Under the pieces are notes generated by a model, which was given only the letters and a program-made list of their open reading frames with translations, made no database searches and had not been told where the DNA came from. This document shows positions 1-7,704 of a DNA stretch of 64,000 bases, piece after piece. Within the stretch, counting starts at the first letter, position 1, and every line of letters starts with the position of its first letter. A program made the position numbers and the translations under genes. Source of the DNA: Aliiglaciecola lipolytica (lineage in GTDB: Bacteria > Pseudomonadota > Gammaproteobacteria > Enterobacterales > Alteromonadaceae); contig NZ_JAHKPT010000026.1 in NCBI RefSeq assembly GCF_018860635.1, positions 124,321 to 188,320 of the forward strand, in the 5' to 3' direction.

Positions 1-342
1 CAAGGTTTTTCTGGCTTAGCCGTCCCAGCTTTAATTCAAACCGGCACTAATGACATTCCAATGGGTGCCTCGTTAGACTGGTCAGCGCATCTTGATGCTT
101 ATGAGATGGCGGCATCGACAAACGACCATTACGCACTGGTGCTAGATGATGTGGATCACTATTTTGGAGGTGCCATTTGTCGTCCAGAGTTACCTGGTCC
201 AAAACAACTAGCCGAACTTACGCAAGTCAGTAAAATTTCTGAATTAATGATTAATGGCTACTTTTTCGCACAATCTGACGGGATAGAGCAACTAACCTCA
301 TTACTTTCTACTGAAGGACCCACTGCCCTAAGCAGAAAATAG
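1..342 (+). CDS. Alpha/beta hydrolase, C-terminal part (5' truncated by window)
   Basis: The frame is open from base 1, so this is the last 113 residues of a gene that begins outside the window. It resembles the C-terminal half of dienelactone-hydrolase or PAF-acetylhydrolase-like alpha/beta hydrolases. A late strand carries the likely catalytic Asp (fragment residue 18, in GTNDIP) and the likely catalytic His is residue 53 (in DVDHYFGG). The nucleophile elbow lies upstream and cannot be checked. Substrate unknown. It sits on the same strand as the degraded oxygenase and leuCD, but a hairpin and about 600 bp separate them, so it is probably a separate transcription unit. Confidence 0.6.
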   Translation, partial: QGFSGLAVPALIQTGTNDIPMGASLDWSAHLDAYEMAASTNDHYALVLDDVDHYFGGAICRPELPGPKQLAELTQVSKISELMINGYFFAQSDGIEQLTSLLSTEGPTALSRK

Positions 343-357
343 AACAAATCAAAATAA

Positions 358-388
358 AAGCCTGATTTTTATCATCTAAATCAGGCTT
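358..388. terminator. Hairpin after the hydrolase gene
   Basis: An 11-bp perfect stem (AAGCCTGATTT / AAATCAGGCTT) with a 9-nt loop begins 15 bases after the stop codon. The T-rich tail is only on the minus side, so it is a good hairpin but a weak classical terminator for the plus strand. Confidence 0.5.
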
Positions 389-498
389 CCATACACTCAA
401 TATCGTTTATTGTTCACTTAAAATCACTTCTCGAATCCAAAAACCTAGTTAGCAAGCAATACCCCAACACAGATTTACCAGATGAAAGTGTTTCAACA

Positions 499-512
499 TT
501 GATATTTGTCAT
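499..512. promoter_or_regulatory. FNR/FixK-type half-conserved box
   Basis: TTGAT-ATTT-GTCAT: left half perfect, right half 3 of 5 matches to ATCAA. It is the weakest member of the family of similar boxes in this window, but shares the ATTT spacer of the boxes at 31559 and 32496. It lies in the 343-656 gap, which otherwise holds no gene I can support. Confidence 0.35.
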
Positions 513-656
513 TGCGTGAAAAACAACGCCCGCTACTCTAGTTCGCAAATATCCATCGTTACAAATATGCATGGCGTGTTTAGCGAGTTAACACCAGATA
601 GCAATAAACCAGATAAATTAAAAACCTGAGTTTAGTAAACTTGAGGGAATGAAAAG

Positions 657-945
657 ATGACTCATCTTTTAGCTGTTGACATTTCTGACAACAAGGATGA
701 TTTAAACGCCATAGCAACAGTACGAGAAACGCTTTGTGTATAAGGTGGCCAAATTTCACTATCCAATCACGGTGACAGTATTGACGAAATTGAAGCCCGT
801 TGCATAGAAGAAATCCATCTTCGAGCATCTATTACGCCTGCATTCCAACACGCTTAAAGTTAGGTAACGAAAAGATAAAATCAAATCAAGCATGGCTGCA
901 AAACCGGCGGTTGGTTTCAGTCATTTAAATGCAAATTGCCAGTAA
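657..945 (+). pseudogene. Decayed 2OG-Fe(II) / isopenicillin-N-synthase-like oxygenase, N-terminal remnant
   Basis: The frame from the ATG at 657 reads 28 residues to a TAA at 741 and then continues in the same frame through a stretch containing LSNHGDSIDEIEARC, up to a stop at 855. The order xVDISD...TVRETL...xLSNHG is that of the N-terminal region of isopenicillin-N-synthase-like oxygenases. The shifted frame 871-945 adds KDKIKSSMA...GFSHLNAN, matching the following 'eeK.ki....gYs' segment. The iron-binding barrel is absent and leuC follows directly. Two stops, a frameshift and truncation make it a pseudogene. Assignment rests on pattern resemblance only. Confidence 0.55.
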
Positions 946-968
946 ACGAAATCCGGAGAATAGATTAA

Positions 969-2396
969 ATGGTTAAACAAGATAACCCTAAAACCCTTTA
1001 CGACAAACTTTGGGAACGTCGCTGTATAACGACTTCTGAAGATGGCATGTCGTTGATATACATAGACAGGCACATAGTACATGAGGTTTCCTCAGCCCAG
1101 GCTTTTGAAGGATTGCGCGCAGCAAACCGGCAACCATGGCGTCGTGACTCAGTTATTGCTACACCAGATCATAATGTACCTACCACTGGTCGCGAAGAAG
1201 GCATCGAAGGTATTGCCGATGACATATCGCGAATCCAAGTAAAAACCCTTGATGATAACTGCCATGACTTCAATATTCAGCAATTTGATCTTAAGGATAT
1301 ACGTCAAGGAATAGTGCATGTCATCTCGCCAGAACAAGGGCTAACACTGCCTGGCATGACAATAGTCTGTGGCGATTCTCACACCGCAACTCATGGTGCA
1401 TTTGCCGCATTGGGAGTGGGTATAGGTACGTCCGAAGTCGAGCACGTATTAGCCACCCAATGTTTACTGCAACGCAAAGCCAAAAATATGCTGGTAGAAG
1501 TAAACGGTGAACTGCATCCTGGTGTTACTGCCAAAGACGTTGTGCTTTATGTTATTGGTAAAATAGGCACTGCCGCTGGCACTGGATTTACCATAGAGTT
1601 TGCTGGTTCAACCATCCGCGGCTTAAGCATGGAAGGCCGCATGACAGTATGCAACATGGCCATCGAAGCTGGCGCTCGAGCGGGACTAGTTGCTTATGAT
1701 CAGGTTACCGAGGATTACATTGAAGATCGTCCTTTTGCGCCTAAAAACGAACAATGGCAAGAAGCGACGACTATGTGGCGAGAATTGCATAGTGATGCAG
1801 ATGCCAAATTTGATGTGGAATTTCAATTTAATGCGCAAGATATAAAACCGCAAGTAAGTTGGGGAACGTCACCAGAGATGGTGATATCTGTGGATCAGTT
1901 AATCCCCAACCCAAACCTGTTCAAAGGGAAATCTGAAGACTATCAAAAAGCCCTTGATTACATGGGATTAAGCGCCGGACAACCAATAACTGATATTAAC
2001 TTAGATCGTGTTTTTATTGGTTCTTGTACCAACTCTCGCATCGAAGATATTCGCGCTGTTGCGCAAGTAGTTGAAGGTAAGCAGGTTGCCAAAACAATCA
2101 AACAAGCTTTGGTGGTACCTGGATCTGGTTTAGTCAAACAACAAGCTGAAGCTGAAGGTTTAGACAAAATCATTCTGGCTGCCGGTTTCGAATGGCGTGA
2201 GCCTGGCTGTTCTATGTGCTTAGCGATGAATGCCGATCGTTTAATGACGGGAGAACATTGCGCTTCTACCTCAAATCGTAATTTTGAGGGACGTCAAGGC
2301 AGTGGTGGACGAACCCACCTTGTAAGCCCGTCGATGGCTGCGGCTGCAGCTATTGCTGGTCATTTTGTCGATATCACTGAAGGTGGAGTCCAATAA
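969..2396 (+). CDS. leuC: 3-isopropylmalate dehydratase large subunit (canonical LeuC type)
   Basis: 475 residues, the usual LeuC length. With LeuD it isomerises 2-isopropylmalate to 3-isopropylmalate through a 4Fe-4S cluster. Cluster cysteines are C353 (GSCTNSR), C414 and C417 (PGCSMC). The substrate and active-site blocks [12 protein letters not shown] (134-145) and [12 protein letters not shown] near the end read like those of enteric LeuC. Start at the ATG after a CCGGAGA ribosome site. It overlaps leuD by one base (TAATG). leuA and leuB are not in the window, so this is either a displaced leucine gene pair or a copy serving the neighbouring catabolic genes. Compare the divergent copy at 36566. 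Confidence 0.9.
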   Translation: MVKQDNPKTLYDKLWERRCITTSEDGMSLIYIDRHIVHEVSSAQAFEGLRAANRQPWRRDSVIATPDHNVPTTGREEGIEGIADDISRIQVKTLDDNCHDFNIQQFDLKDIRQGIVHVISPEQGLTLPGMTIVCGDSHTATHGAFAALGVGIGTSEVEHVLATQCLLQRKAKNMLVEVNGELHPGVTAKDVVLYVIGKIGTAAGTGFTIEFAGSTIRGLSMEGRMTVCNMAIEAGARAGLVAYDQVTEDYIEDRPFAPKNEQWQEATTMWRELHSDADAKFDVEFQFNAQDIKPQVSWGTSPEMVISVDQLIPNPNLFKGKSEDYQKALDYMGLSAGQPITDINLDRVFIGSCTNSRIEDIRAVAQVVEGKQVAKTIKQALVVPGSGLVKQQAEAEGLDKIILAAGFEWREPGCSMCLAMNADRLMTGEHCASTSNRNFEGRQGSGGRTHLVSPSMAAAAAIAGHFVDITEGGVQ

Positions 2397-3037
2397 TGGA
2401 AAAATTCTTATCTCACACAGGTACTGTTTTACCTTTTGATCGCAGCAACGTCGATACTGATGCAATCCTGCCAAAACAATATTTAAAGTCGATTAGTAAA
2501 TTTGGCTTTGGCGATTGGTTATTTGATGATTTACGTTATTTAGATCCTGGTGATGTCAGGACAGACACTAAAACCCGCAGACCTAACCCAGACTTTGTTT
2601 TGAACAACCCTCTATATACTGATGCCAGCATTCTTATTGCGCGGGAAAACTTTGGTTGTGGTTCAAGCAGAGAGCACGCAGTTTGGGCGTTAAAAGGTTA
2701 TGGAATCAAGGCGGTAATTGCGCCTAGCTTCGCTGACATCTTCTATAACAACTGTTTCAAAAACGGCGTATTACCCGTTGTTTTACCTTCAGATGTAGTT
2801 GATAAGTTATTCAAGCTAACGGCACAACATGACGCAATTCAACTTACTGTTGACTTAGAAAATTGTAAAGTGAGTTATGGAACTGAGCACAGTTGGTCAT
2901 TTACTGTTGATGAATCTAGACGCCAAAATTTGTTACAAGGGCACGATGAAATATCAATAACCCTGCTGCAAAAAGGTGCCATCCAAGGTTTTGAAGACCA
3001 ATTGAAAACCACTGAAAAATGGTTGTTTAGCAACTAA
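2396..3037 (+). CDS. leuD: 3-isopropylmalate dehydratase small subunit (canonical LeuD type)
   Basis: 213 residues, the swivelling small subunit that completes the isopropylmalate isomerase with LeuC. NVDTDAILPKQYLK near the N terminus and NFGCGSSREHAVWAL (about 90-104) are hallmark LeuD blocks. The PKQ(Y/F)LK loop is the form found in leucine-pathway enzymes, unlike the PSREMRR loop in the second small subunit at 35943. The start codon overlaps the leuC stop, showing translational coupling. A hairpin at 3086-3117 ends the unit, so leuCD is a two-gene transcript here. Confidence 0.9.
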   Translation: MEKFLSHTGTVLPFDRSNVDTDAILPKQYLKSISKFGFGDWLFDDLRYLDPGDVRTDTKTRRPNPDFVLNNPLYTDASILIARENFGCGSSREHAVWALKGYGIKAVIAPSFADIFYNNCFKNGVLPVVLPSDVVDKLFKLTAQHDAIQLTVDLENCKVSYGTEHSWSFTVDESRRQNLLQGHDEISITLLQKGAIQGFEDQLKTTEKWLFSN

Positions 3038-3085
3038 CAACAATCAATTAACCTAGCGTCTAACACAGATGCTAGGGCAATTAAA

Positions 3086-3117
3086 AAAGCGGATATTGAA
3101 ACATCAATATCCGCTTT
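3086..3117. terminator. Bidirectional terminator between leuD and the aldehyde dehydrogenase gene
   Basis: A 14-bp perfect stem (AAAGCGGATATTGA and its complement) around an AACA loop, with a strong T-run on the minus side and GCTTT on the plus side. It separates the convergent leuCD and aldehyde dehydrogenase units. Confidence 0.85.
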
Positions 3118-3145
3118 CTGATTTACTACAGAGTGTAAATTAACA

Positions 3146-4672
3146 CTACAAAACGGCGCACACCGTTTTCCACTCCAAATAGTTATCCATGGCTTGCTTG
3201 CCGCTGTCACGACCATAACCAGAGTTTTTCATTCCACCGATAGGCATCGCTGGGTCAAACATAGAATGGGTATTAATCCAAACGGTTCCGGCTTGTATCT
3301 GACGAGACAAACGATGAGCAGTCGATAAATTTTCAGTCCAAACACTCGCTGCTAAACCATATTCATTGTCATTACTCCACTGCAACGCTTCGTTAATGTC
3401 ATCATAAGGTTCTGCAACAATTACCGGACCAAAGACTTCTTGGCAATGAATAGGACTGGTGGTGCTTGTACCTGTAACCACAGTGGGCTGTATAAATGTC
3501 CCAGCACTGCCGAAACGTTCACCACCGGTTAAAATAGTCGCACCTTCAGCTTTCGCCCCTTTAATATACTGCTCAATTTTTTGCGCTTGTTGAGCAGAAA
3601 CAACAGGTCCCATTTGCGTATCTTGGTTTAACCCATGCCCTACTTTCAAACCTGCTCCATAAGCTGCAATACCTTCAACAACTTTGTCGAAAATAGAACG
3701 ATGGATATAGGTTCGCGAATTCGCCACACACACTTGACCGCCATTGAAAAAGATACCATTGGCAATGCCTGGAATAGCTAAATCTAAGTCAGCATCTGGG
3801 AGTACAATGGCTGGCGATTTACCACCTAGCTCTAGCGTAACACGGGTTAAATTTTGCTTACTGGCTTCGACTATTGCGCGACCAGTAGCTGTTGAACCTG
3901 TAAAAGCCACTTTATCCACACCCGCATGACTGGCTAACACACTTCCACACTGCGCACCGTCACCGGTCACAACATTCATTACCCCAGGTGGTACGCCCGC
4001 TTCAGTAATTAACTCGGCCAAACGTAATGCTGTGAGCGAAGTTAGTTCTGCGGGTTTATGCACTATGGTGCAGCCTGCGGCGAGCGCTGGAGCTAACTTC
4101 ATGGCAGTAAGAATTAACGGTGAATTCCAAGGGGTAATGGCAGCGACCACTCCCACAGGTTCGCGCACAGTCCAGGCATGAACTTGTTTACCTTCAGGTT
4201 GGTAATTCACTGATGGGTTCAACGTATTGCCATCAAGGGTCAGTGCTTGTCCGGCAAAAAAGCGAAACTGTCCCGCGACAGCTGGCACTTCCGCCCAACG
4301 TGCCACAAACCATGGCTTACCTTGGTCAAGCACCTCTAATTCGCATAATTCATCCATATGCAGATCAACTAAATCAGCGATACGATTTAGAATCATGCTG
4401 CGTTCCATAGGTGTCATCGTTGCCCAAGGACCCTTTAATGCTTGTTGTGCAGCGGCGACCGCATTATCCACATCAGCCTGATTCGCATTGGCGATGCGCG
4501 CTATGATTTTACCCGTAGCAGGATCGCAGGTTTCTAAATACTGGCCACTTTTAGGCGAGCAATACTCTCCGTTAATGAACAGCTGCTTATCAGGTGTTGT
4601 CGCAAGTAAATCGCGTACTGCTTGAGTTTGCGGTTCTGGAATAACGCCGTCGTTTAGTATTGCATTCGTCAT
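3146..4672 (-). CDS. NAD(P)-dependent aldehyde dehydrogenase
   Basis: 508 residues, full-length ALDH superfamily enzyme oxidising an aldehyde to an acid. The oxyanion/cofactor block ITPWNSPL is at 179-186, the general base is E281 (LELGGKSP) and the catalytic Cys is C315 (GGQVCVANSR). The C terminus has the usual PIGGMKNSGYGR block. It is the last gene of the minus-strand run TonB receptor - flavin monooxygenase - maleate-isomerase-fold protein - PuuE-type hydrolase - ALDH, with a good GGAG site before the ATG. It is nearest to the phenylacetaldehyde/betaine aldehyde group, but the substrate cannot be read from sequence. Context suggests an aldehyde intermediate of the same pathway. Confidence 0.88.
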   Translation of the reverse strand: MTNAILNDGVIPEPQTQAVRDLLATTPDKQLFINGEYCSPKSGQYLETCDPATGKIIARIANANQADVDNAVAAAQQALKGPWATMTPMERSMILNRIADLVDLHMDELCELEVLDQGKPWFVARWAEVPAVAGQFRFFAGQALTLDGNTLNPSVNYQPEGKQVHAWTVREPVGVVAAITPWNSPLILTAMKLAPALAAGCTIVHKPAELTSLTALRLAELITEAGVPPGVMNVVTGDGAQCGSVLASHAGVDKVAFTGSTATGRAIVEASKQNLTRVTLELGGKSPAIVLPDADLDLAIPGIANGIFFNGGQVCVANSRTYIHRSIFDKVVEGIAAYGAGLKVGHGLNQDTQMGPVVSAQQAQKIEQYIKGAKAEGATILTGGERFGSAGTFIQPTVVTGTSTTSPIHCQEVFGPVIVAEPYDDINEALQWSNDNEYGLAASVWTENLSTAHRLSRQIQAGTVWINTHSMFDPAMPIGGMKNSGYGRDSGKQAMDNYLEWKTVCAVL

Positions 4673-4702
4673 AAAAGGCTCCTTATTGGATTTCAGTTCG
4701 AC

Positions 4703-5617
4703 TTATATTTGACCAGGAATATGATGTTCTTGCTGATGTTCTAAATACCAATCAGCAATCTCTTCTCGTGTCGTCCACCAAACATCAGGTAAGGTTTTTG
4801 CGTATTCAATAAACTCTCGAATCGCTCTAATCCGATAAGCTCGACCGGTAACATGAGGGTGTAATCCAACGTTCATGATACGAGCCTGAGTTGCACCTTC
4901 TTTATACAGTACATTCAATTCTTCAATCAAAATATCTCTATACTCGTCGGTAGTGTGTCCACGGCGAGTTATGATAGTGAAATCATTGATTTCATTAGAG
5001 TAAGGAACTGACACTATTGGGCCGTTATCAGTGCGGATCATAAAGGGTTGATCATCGTTCATAATGTCGCAATAAAACTTGTAGCCTTCTTTAGCAAGAA
5101 TAGCTGGCGTATTTAGCGTACCGCGCAATGACGACGACAACCAACCAACCGGACGTCTACCAACATATTGTTCAAACATATCGATTGAACGAGAGATAAC
5201 TTCTTGCTCTTTTTCTGGCTGATGTGCGAAATTAGTAAGTAATTCACCTTGCTCGTAGTTATGGGTAATCAATTCCCACCCACGATCTAAACAAGCTTGC
5301 ACCATAGCAGCACGACGCTCAAAAGTGACTGCATTAGTCGTACAACTGGCTTTTACTTTAAGTTCATCAAATAGCTCGTATAAACGCCATATGCCAACAC
5401 GCTGACCGTATTCACGCCAGCTGAAATTTGGAAAATCAGGAATATTACCAGGCAAAGTATCCGGCAATACTGCTGGACCACCAGCATAGTAAGGCTCGTC
5501 GGTGTCCTTAGTCAGATCCCATGTTTCAAGATTGAAGGTTAAAATCAAAGCGACTTTTTTACCATCGGGCCATTTTAATTGACCACGTTCGCTAATTGGT
5601 ACGTAATCATACTCCAT
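4703..5617 (-). CDS. Polysaccharide-deacetylase-fold hydrolase, PuuE/cyclic-amidase type
   Basis: 304 residues, NodB-like fold without signal peptide, so cytoplasmic. It carries the REYGQRVGIWR block (about 68-78) that it shares with the two paralogues at 38030 and 38956. The zinc triad of true sugar deacetylases is not intact: TFDD is TFNLE (27-31) and the H-x3-H motif is H119-N-Y-E-Q. The C-terminal LHPHVTGRAYR block is of the PuuE type. PuuE-like members open cyclic amides such as allantoin rather than deacetylate sugars. I infer a ring-opening amidohydrolase role. Start: ATG after AGGAG, one base beyond the stop of the upstream gene. Confidence 0.75.
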   Translation of the reverse strand: MEYDYVPISERGQLKWPDGKKVALILTFNLETWDLTKDTDEPYYAGGPAVLPDTLPGNIPDFPNFSWREYGQRVGIWRLYELFDELKVKASCTTNAVTFERRAAMVQACLDRGWELITHNYEQGELLTNFAHQPEKEQEVISRSIDMFEQYVGRRPVGWLSSSLRGTLNTPAILAKEGYKFYCDIMNDDQPFMIRTDNGPIVSVPYSNEINDFTIITRRGHTTDEYRDILIEELNVLYKEGATQARIMNVGLHPHVTGRAYRIRAIREFIEYAKTLPDVWWTTREEIADWYLEHQQEHHIPGQI

Positions 5618-5618
5618 C

Positions 5619-6365
5619 TTAAAACTCCTCTAACAAACGTCCAAAACCGCTAACCTTGTCGGTTATGCCGTATGCACGTAATGCATGCCAATAAGTGGAC
5701 GTATTAATCGCAATAACTGGTTTACCTAATTCAAGTTCTAATTTAGGCGCAAGTCTTGCCATACAAAGGTTAGTACCAACTTGTATAATTGCATCAACAT
5801 CATCGCTATCAAGTTTCTTCACAGTATCGCGAGACATTGAAAACGGTGTTTCAGCAATACTCAACCAGCTAGGACGTTGTAACGGAATATCACGCACAGT
5901 TTCGTATCCGTAATCGCTCAAATAGTTTTCAACTTCTTTGTTTGCAACTGGGAAATAAGGCGATAAAAAGGCTACCTTTTTAATTCCACCAATAGCTTCC
6001 ATCGCAGCAATAAGTGACTCTGACCCCATTGAAATTCTTAAGCCTGAAAACGTTTCAATGCGTTTTTTCCAGGCTTCTGCGCCTTTAGCACCACCATAAA
6101 AAGTCACCGCAGACATACCCATAACTAAGTAGTCAGGTGCACAAGTTAATACGCCTCTTACCGCTTCCTCGGTACCTTCATCAATCATCTTGGTGCCGGC
6201 CATAAAACTATCATTTGAAACAGCTTTTGCATTTTCAATTACGATACGGCTGTAGTGATTTGTGACACCAGCAGGGCGCATTTCATCAAATTCAGGTTGC
6301 ACAATTGTATTAGTCGAAGGACCTAATACGCCAAATTTAGCTCTGTATCCAAGTGCGTCTTTCAT
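5619..6365 (-). CDS. Maleate isomerase / arylmalonate decarboxylase fold protein lacking both catalytic cysteines
   Basis: 248 residues of the Asp/Glu-racemase superfamily, maleate isomerase/AMDase branch, shown by GVLGPSTNTIVQPEFDEM (12-29) and the C-terminal LGKPVIAINTSTYWHALRAYGI (213-234). Family members use one or two cysteines as acid/base. The positions that align with them here read G-M84-S-A-V-T-F and Q-V-G197-T-N-L, so neither is Cys; the only nearby Cys is C201. Maleate isomerisation by the standard thiol mechanism is therefore unlikely. It lies between the monooxygenase and the PuuE-type hydrolase with gaps of 8 bp and 1 bp, clearly co-translated. Activity unknown. Confidence 0.7.
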   Translation of the reverse strand: MKDALGYRAKFGVLGPSTNTIVQPEFDEMRPAGVTNHYSRIVIENAKAVSNDSFMAGTKMIDEGTEEAVRGVLTCAPDYLVMGMSAVTFYGGAKGAEAWKKRIETFSGLRISMGSESLIAAMEAIGGIKKVAFLSPYFPVANKEVENYLSDYGYETVRDIPLQRPSWLSIAETPFSMSRDTVKKLDSDDVDAIIQVGTNLCMARLAPKLELELGKPVIAINTSTYWHALRAYGITDKVSGFGRLLEEF

Positions 6366-6373
6366 TATTTTTC

Positions 6374-7567
6374 CTATTTGATTTTGTTAGCTTCTTCAAG
6401 ACTGGTAAACATGGCTTGTCGTCTCAGAAAAGCTAAGCGTTTTTCGTCGTCATTGCAGATATCGTGCATTTCTTGTAAACGCATCGCATGGTTCTCTTCA
6501 GGACTATGCTCTAACAGCTTTTTGTTTTGCATCGTCTGCGCTTGAATAAAACTATGGGTTACTGGACGACGTTGAGCGTCATATAATTCAAAATTAGCGT
6601 CATCATGACCTTCGGTAAGGTTTAACTTGATTTTGTCGGCTAAATTCCAACCGTCATGAATACCGCTATTCATGCCAAAACCACCTAGTGGATTGTTCAT
6701 ATGACAAGCATCACCGACCAAACATACTCGTCCGTGATTGAATTTTTTAGCTACCCGTTGATGTACCCGGTAAATGGTTCTATGTTCAGTCTCAACATCA
6801 TCACGACCGATTAAATCTCGGAATACCTGGTTTTTCTTCTCATCAGACAATAAGTACTCGTCTGGTTGATCTTCACTAGCAGGTACCAAAATTCGCCAAA
6901 CACTTGGCACACGTAGCAGTACCATCCATTCTTTTGGATCGGACACGTAACTAACGTAAGCAAGGTTATCGATGTAGTCTTTTAACTCAACTTTTGTAGA
7001 TAGGGTTAAGAACTTTTCAGGGTAGGTAAAGCCTTCAAATTCAACGCCTAACCATTTGCGAATAATTGAATTACCACCGTCCGCGGCGACCAAATATTTG
7101 GCTTTTACTTTTTCAATCGAAAAAGGCCCTTCTAGTGCCACTTCAACCCCATCGTCGGTCTGTTCGAAGTGGACCACTCGGTGACTAAATCGAACTTCAG
7201 CTTTAGGATGATTATTTAATTTTTCGGCAACCATACTGGCTAGTACATGTTGTTCGCACTGCAAGCGGTAAGGGAATTTTTCCTTACCTTCTAATTCAGA
7301 TAAATCAAATTCAACAACCTCTCCGGTTGCCCGTTCACGGAAATGATAAATCGGCGCTTTCAGTCCTCGTTCGATTAGTTCGTCGGCCATGCCTAGCTCA
7401 TCAAGCATTTCTAAAGTAGGCGGATGGAAGGTCGATGCGCGCAAATCAACAGCACAATTAGGGCCGGCTTCACACAACATGACATCAAACCCCATACTTG
7501 CTAGACGATATGCGGTAACCGTCCCTACAGGGCCTGCACCTGCCACAATAATCTGTGTAGATTTCAT
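6374..7567 (-). CDS. FAD-dependent aromatic-ring monooxygenase (PheA/TfdB family)
   Basis: 397 residues of the FAD_binding_3 single-component hydroxylase group. Dinucleotide motif GAGPVG at 10-15, DG motif at 163-164 (AADGGNS) and GD motif at 285-286 (VGDACHMNNPLGGFGMNSG). Enzymes of this group insert oxygen into phenolic or hydroxy-pyridine rings with NAD(P)H. I place the start at the ATG at 7567, which has AAGGTGA before it; an in-frame TTG at 7588 is possible but lacks a site. It heads the catabolic part of an operon behind the TonB receptor (137-bp gap). Substrate unknown; the neighbours argue for a nitrogen ring or imide precursor. Confidence 0.82.
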   Translation of the reverse strand: MKSTQIIVAGAGPVGTVTAYRLASMGFDVMLCEAGPNCAVDLRASTFHPPTLEMLDELGMADELIERGLKAPIYHFRERATGEVVEFDLSELEGKEKFPYRLQCEQHVLASMVAEKLNNHPKAEVRFSHRVVHFEQTDDGVEVALEGPFSIEKVKAKYLVAADGGNSIIRKWLGVEFEGFTYPEKFLTLSTKVELKDYIDNLAYVSYVSDPKEWMVLLRVPSVWRILVPASEDQPDEYLLSDEKKNQVFRDLIGRDDVETEHRTIYRVHQRVAKKFNHGRVCLVGDACHMNNPLGGFGMNSGIHDGWNLADKIKLNLTEGHDDANFELYDAQRRPVTHSFIQAQTMQNKKLLEHSPEENHAMRLQEMHDICNDDEKRLAFLRRQAMFTSLEEANKIK

Positions 7568-7704
7568 ATTAATTTCACCTTTATTCAAAAAGAGTAAGTG
7601 CTTACATCAAACACCACATCAAAGACATTTAGATGTTGAGTGTTTAAGCGTTATAAAGGGACAATGTGGTTCTCACATTGTCCTAACCTTTCCAGATGAT
7701 TTTT

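Noticed and set aside
361-374. CTGAT-TTTT-ATCAT resembling an FNR box
   Set aside because: It is part of the hairpin following the hydrolase gene and downstream of it, so it is better explained as stem and loop.
580-828. Minus-strand frame opposite the oxygenase relic
   Set aside because: The plus strand shows oxygenase-like pattern in two frames; the minus product has no support.
5619-6365. Calling this gene a maleate isomerase outright
   Set aside because: Fold motifs fit, but both catalytic cysteine positions are not cysteine.
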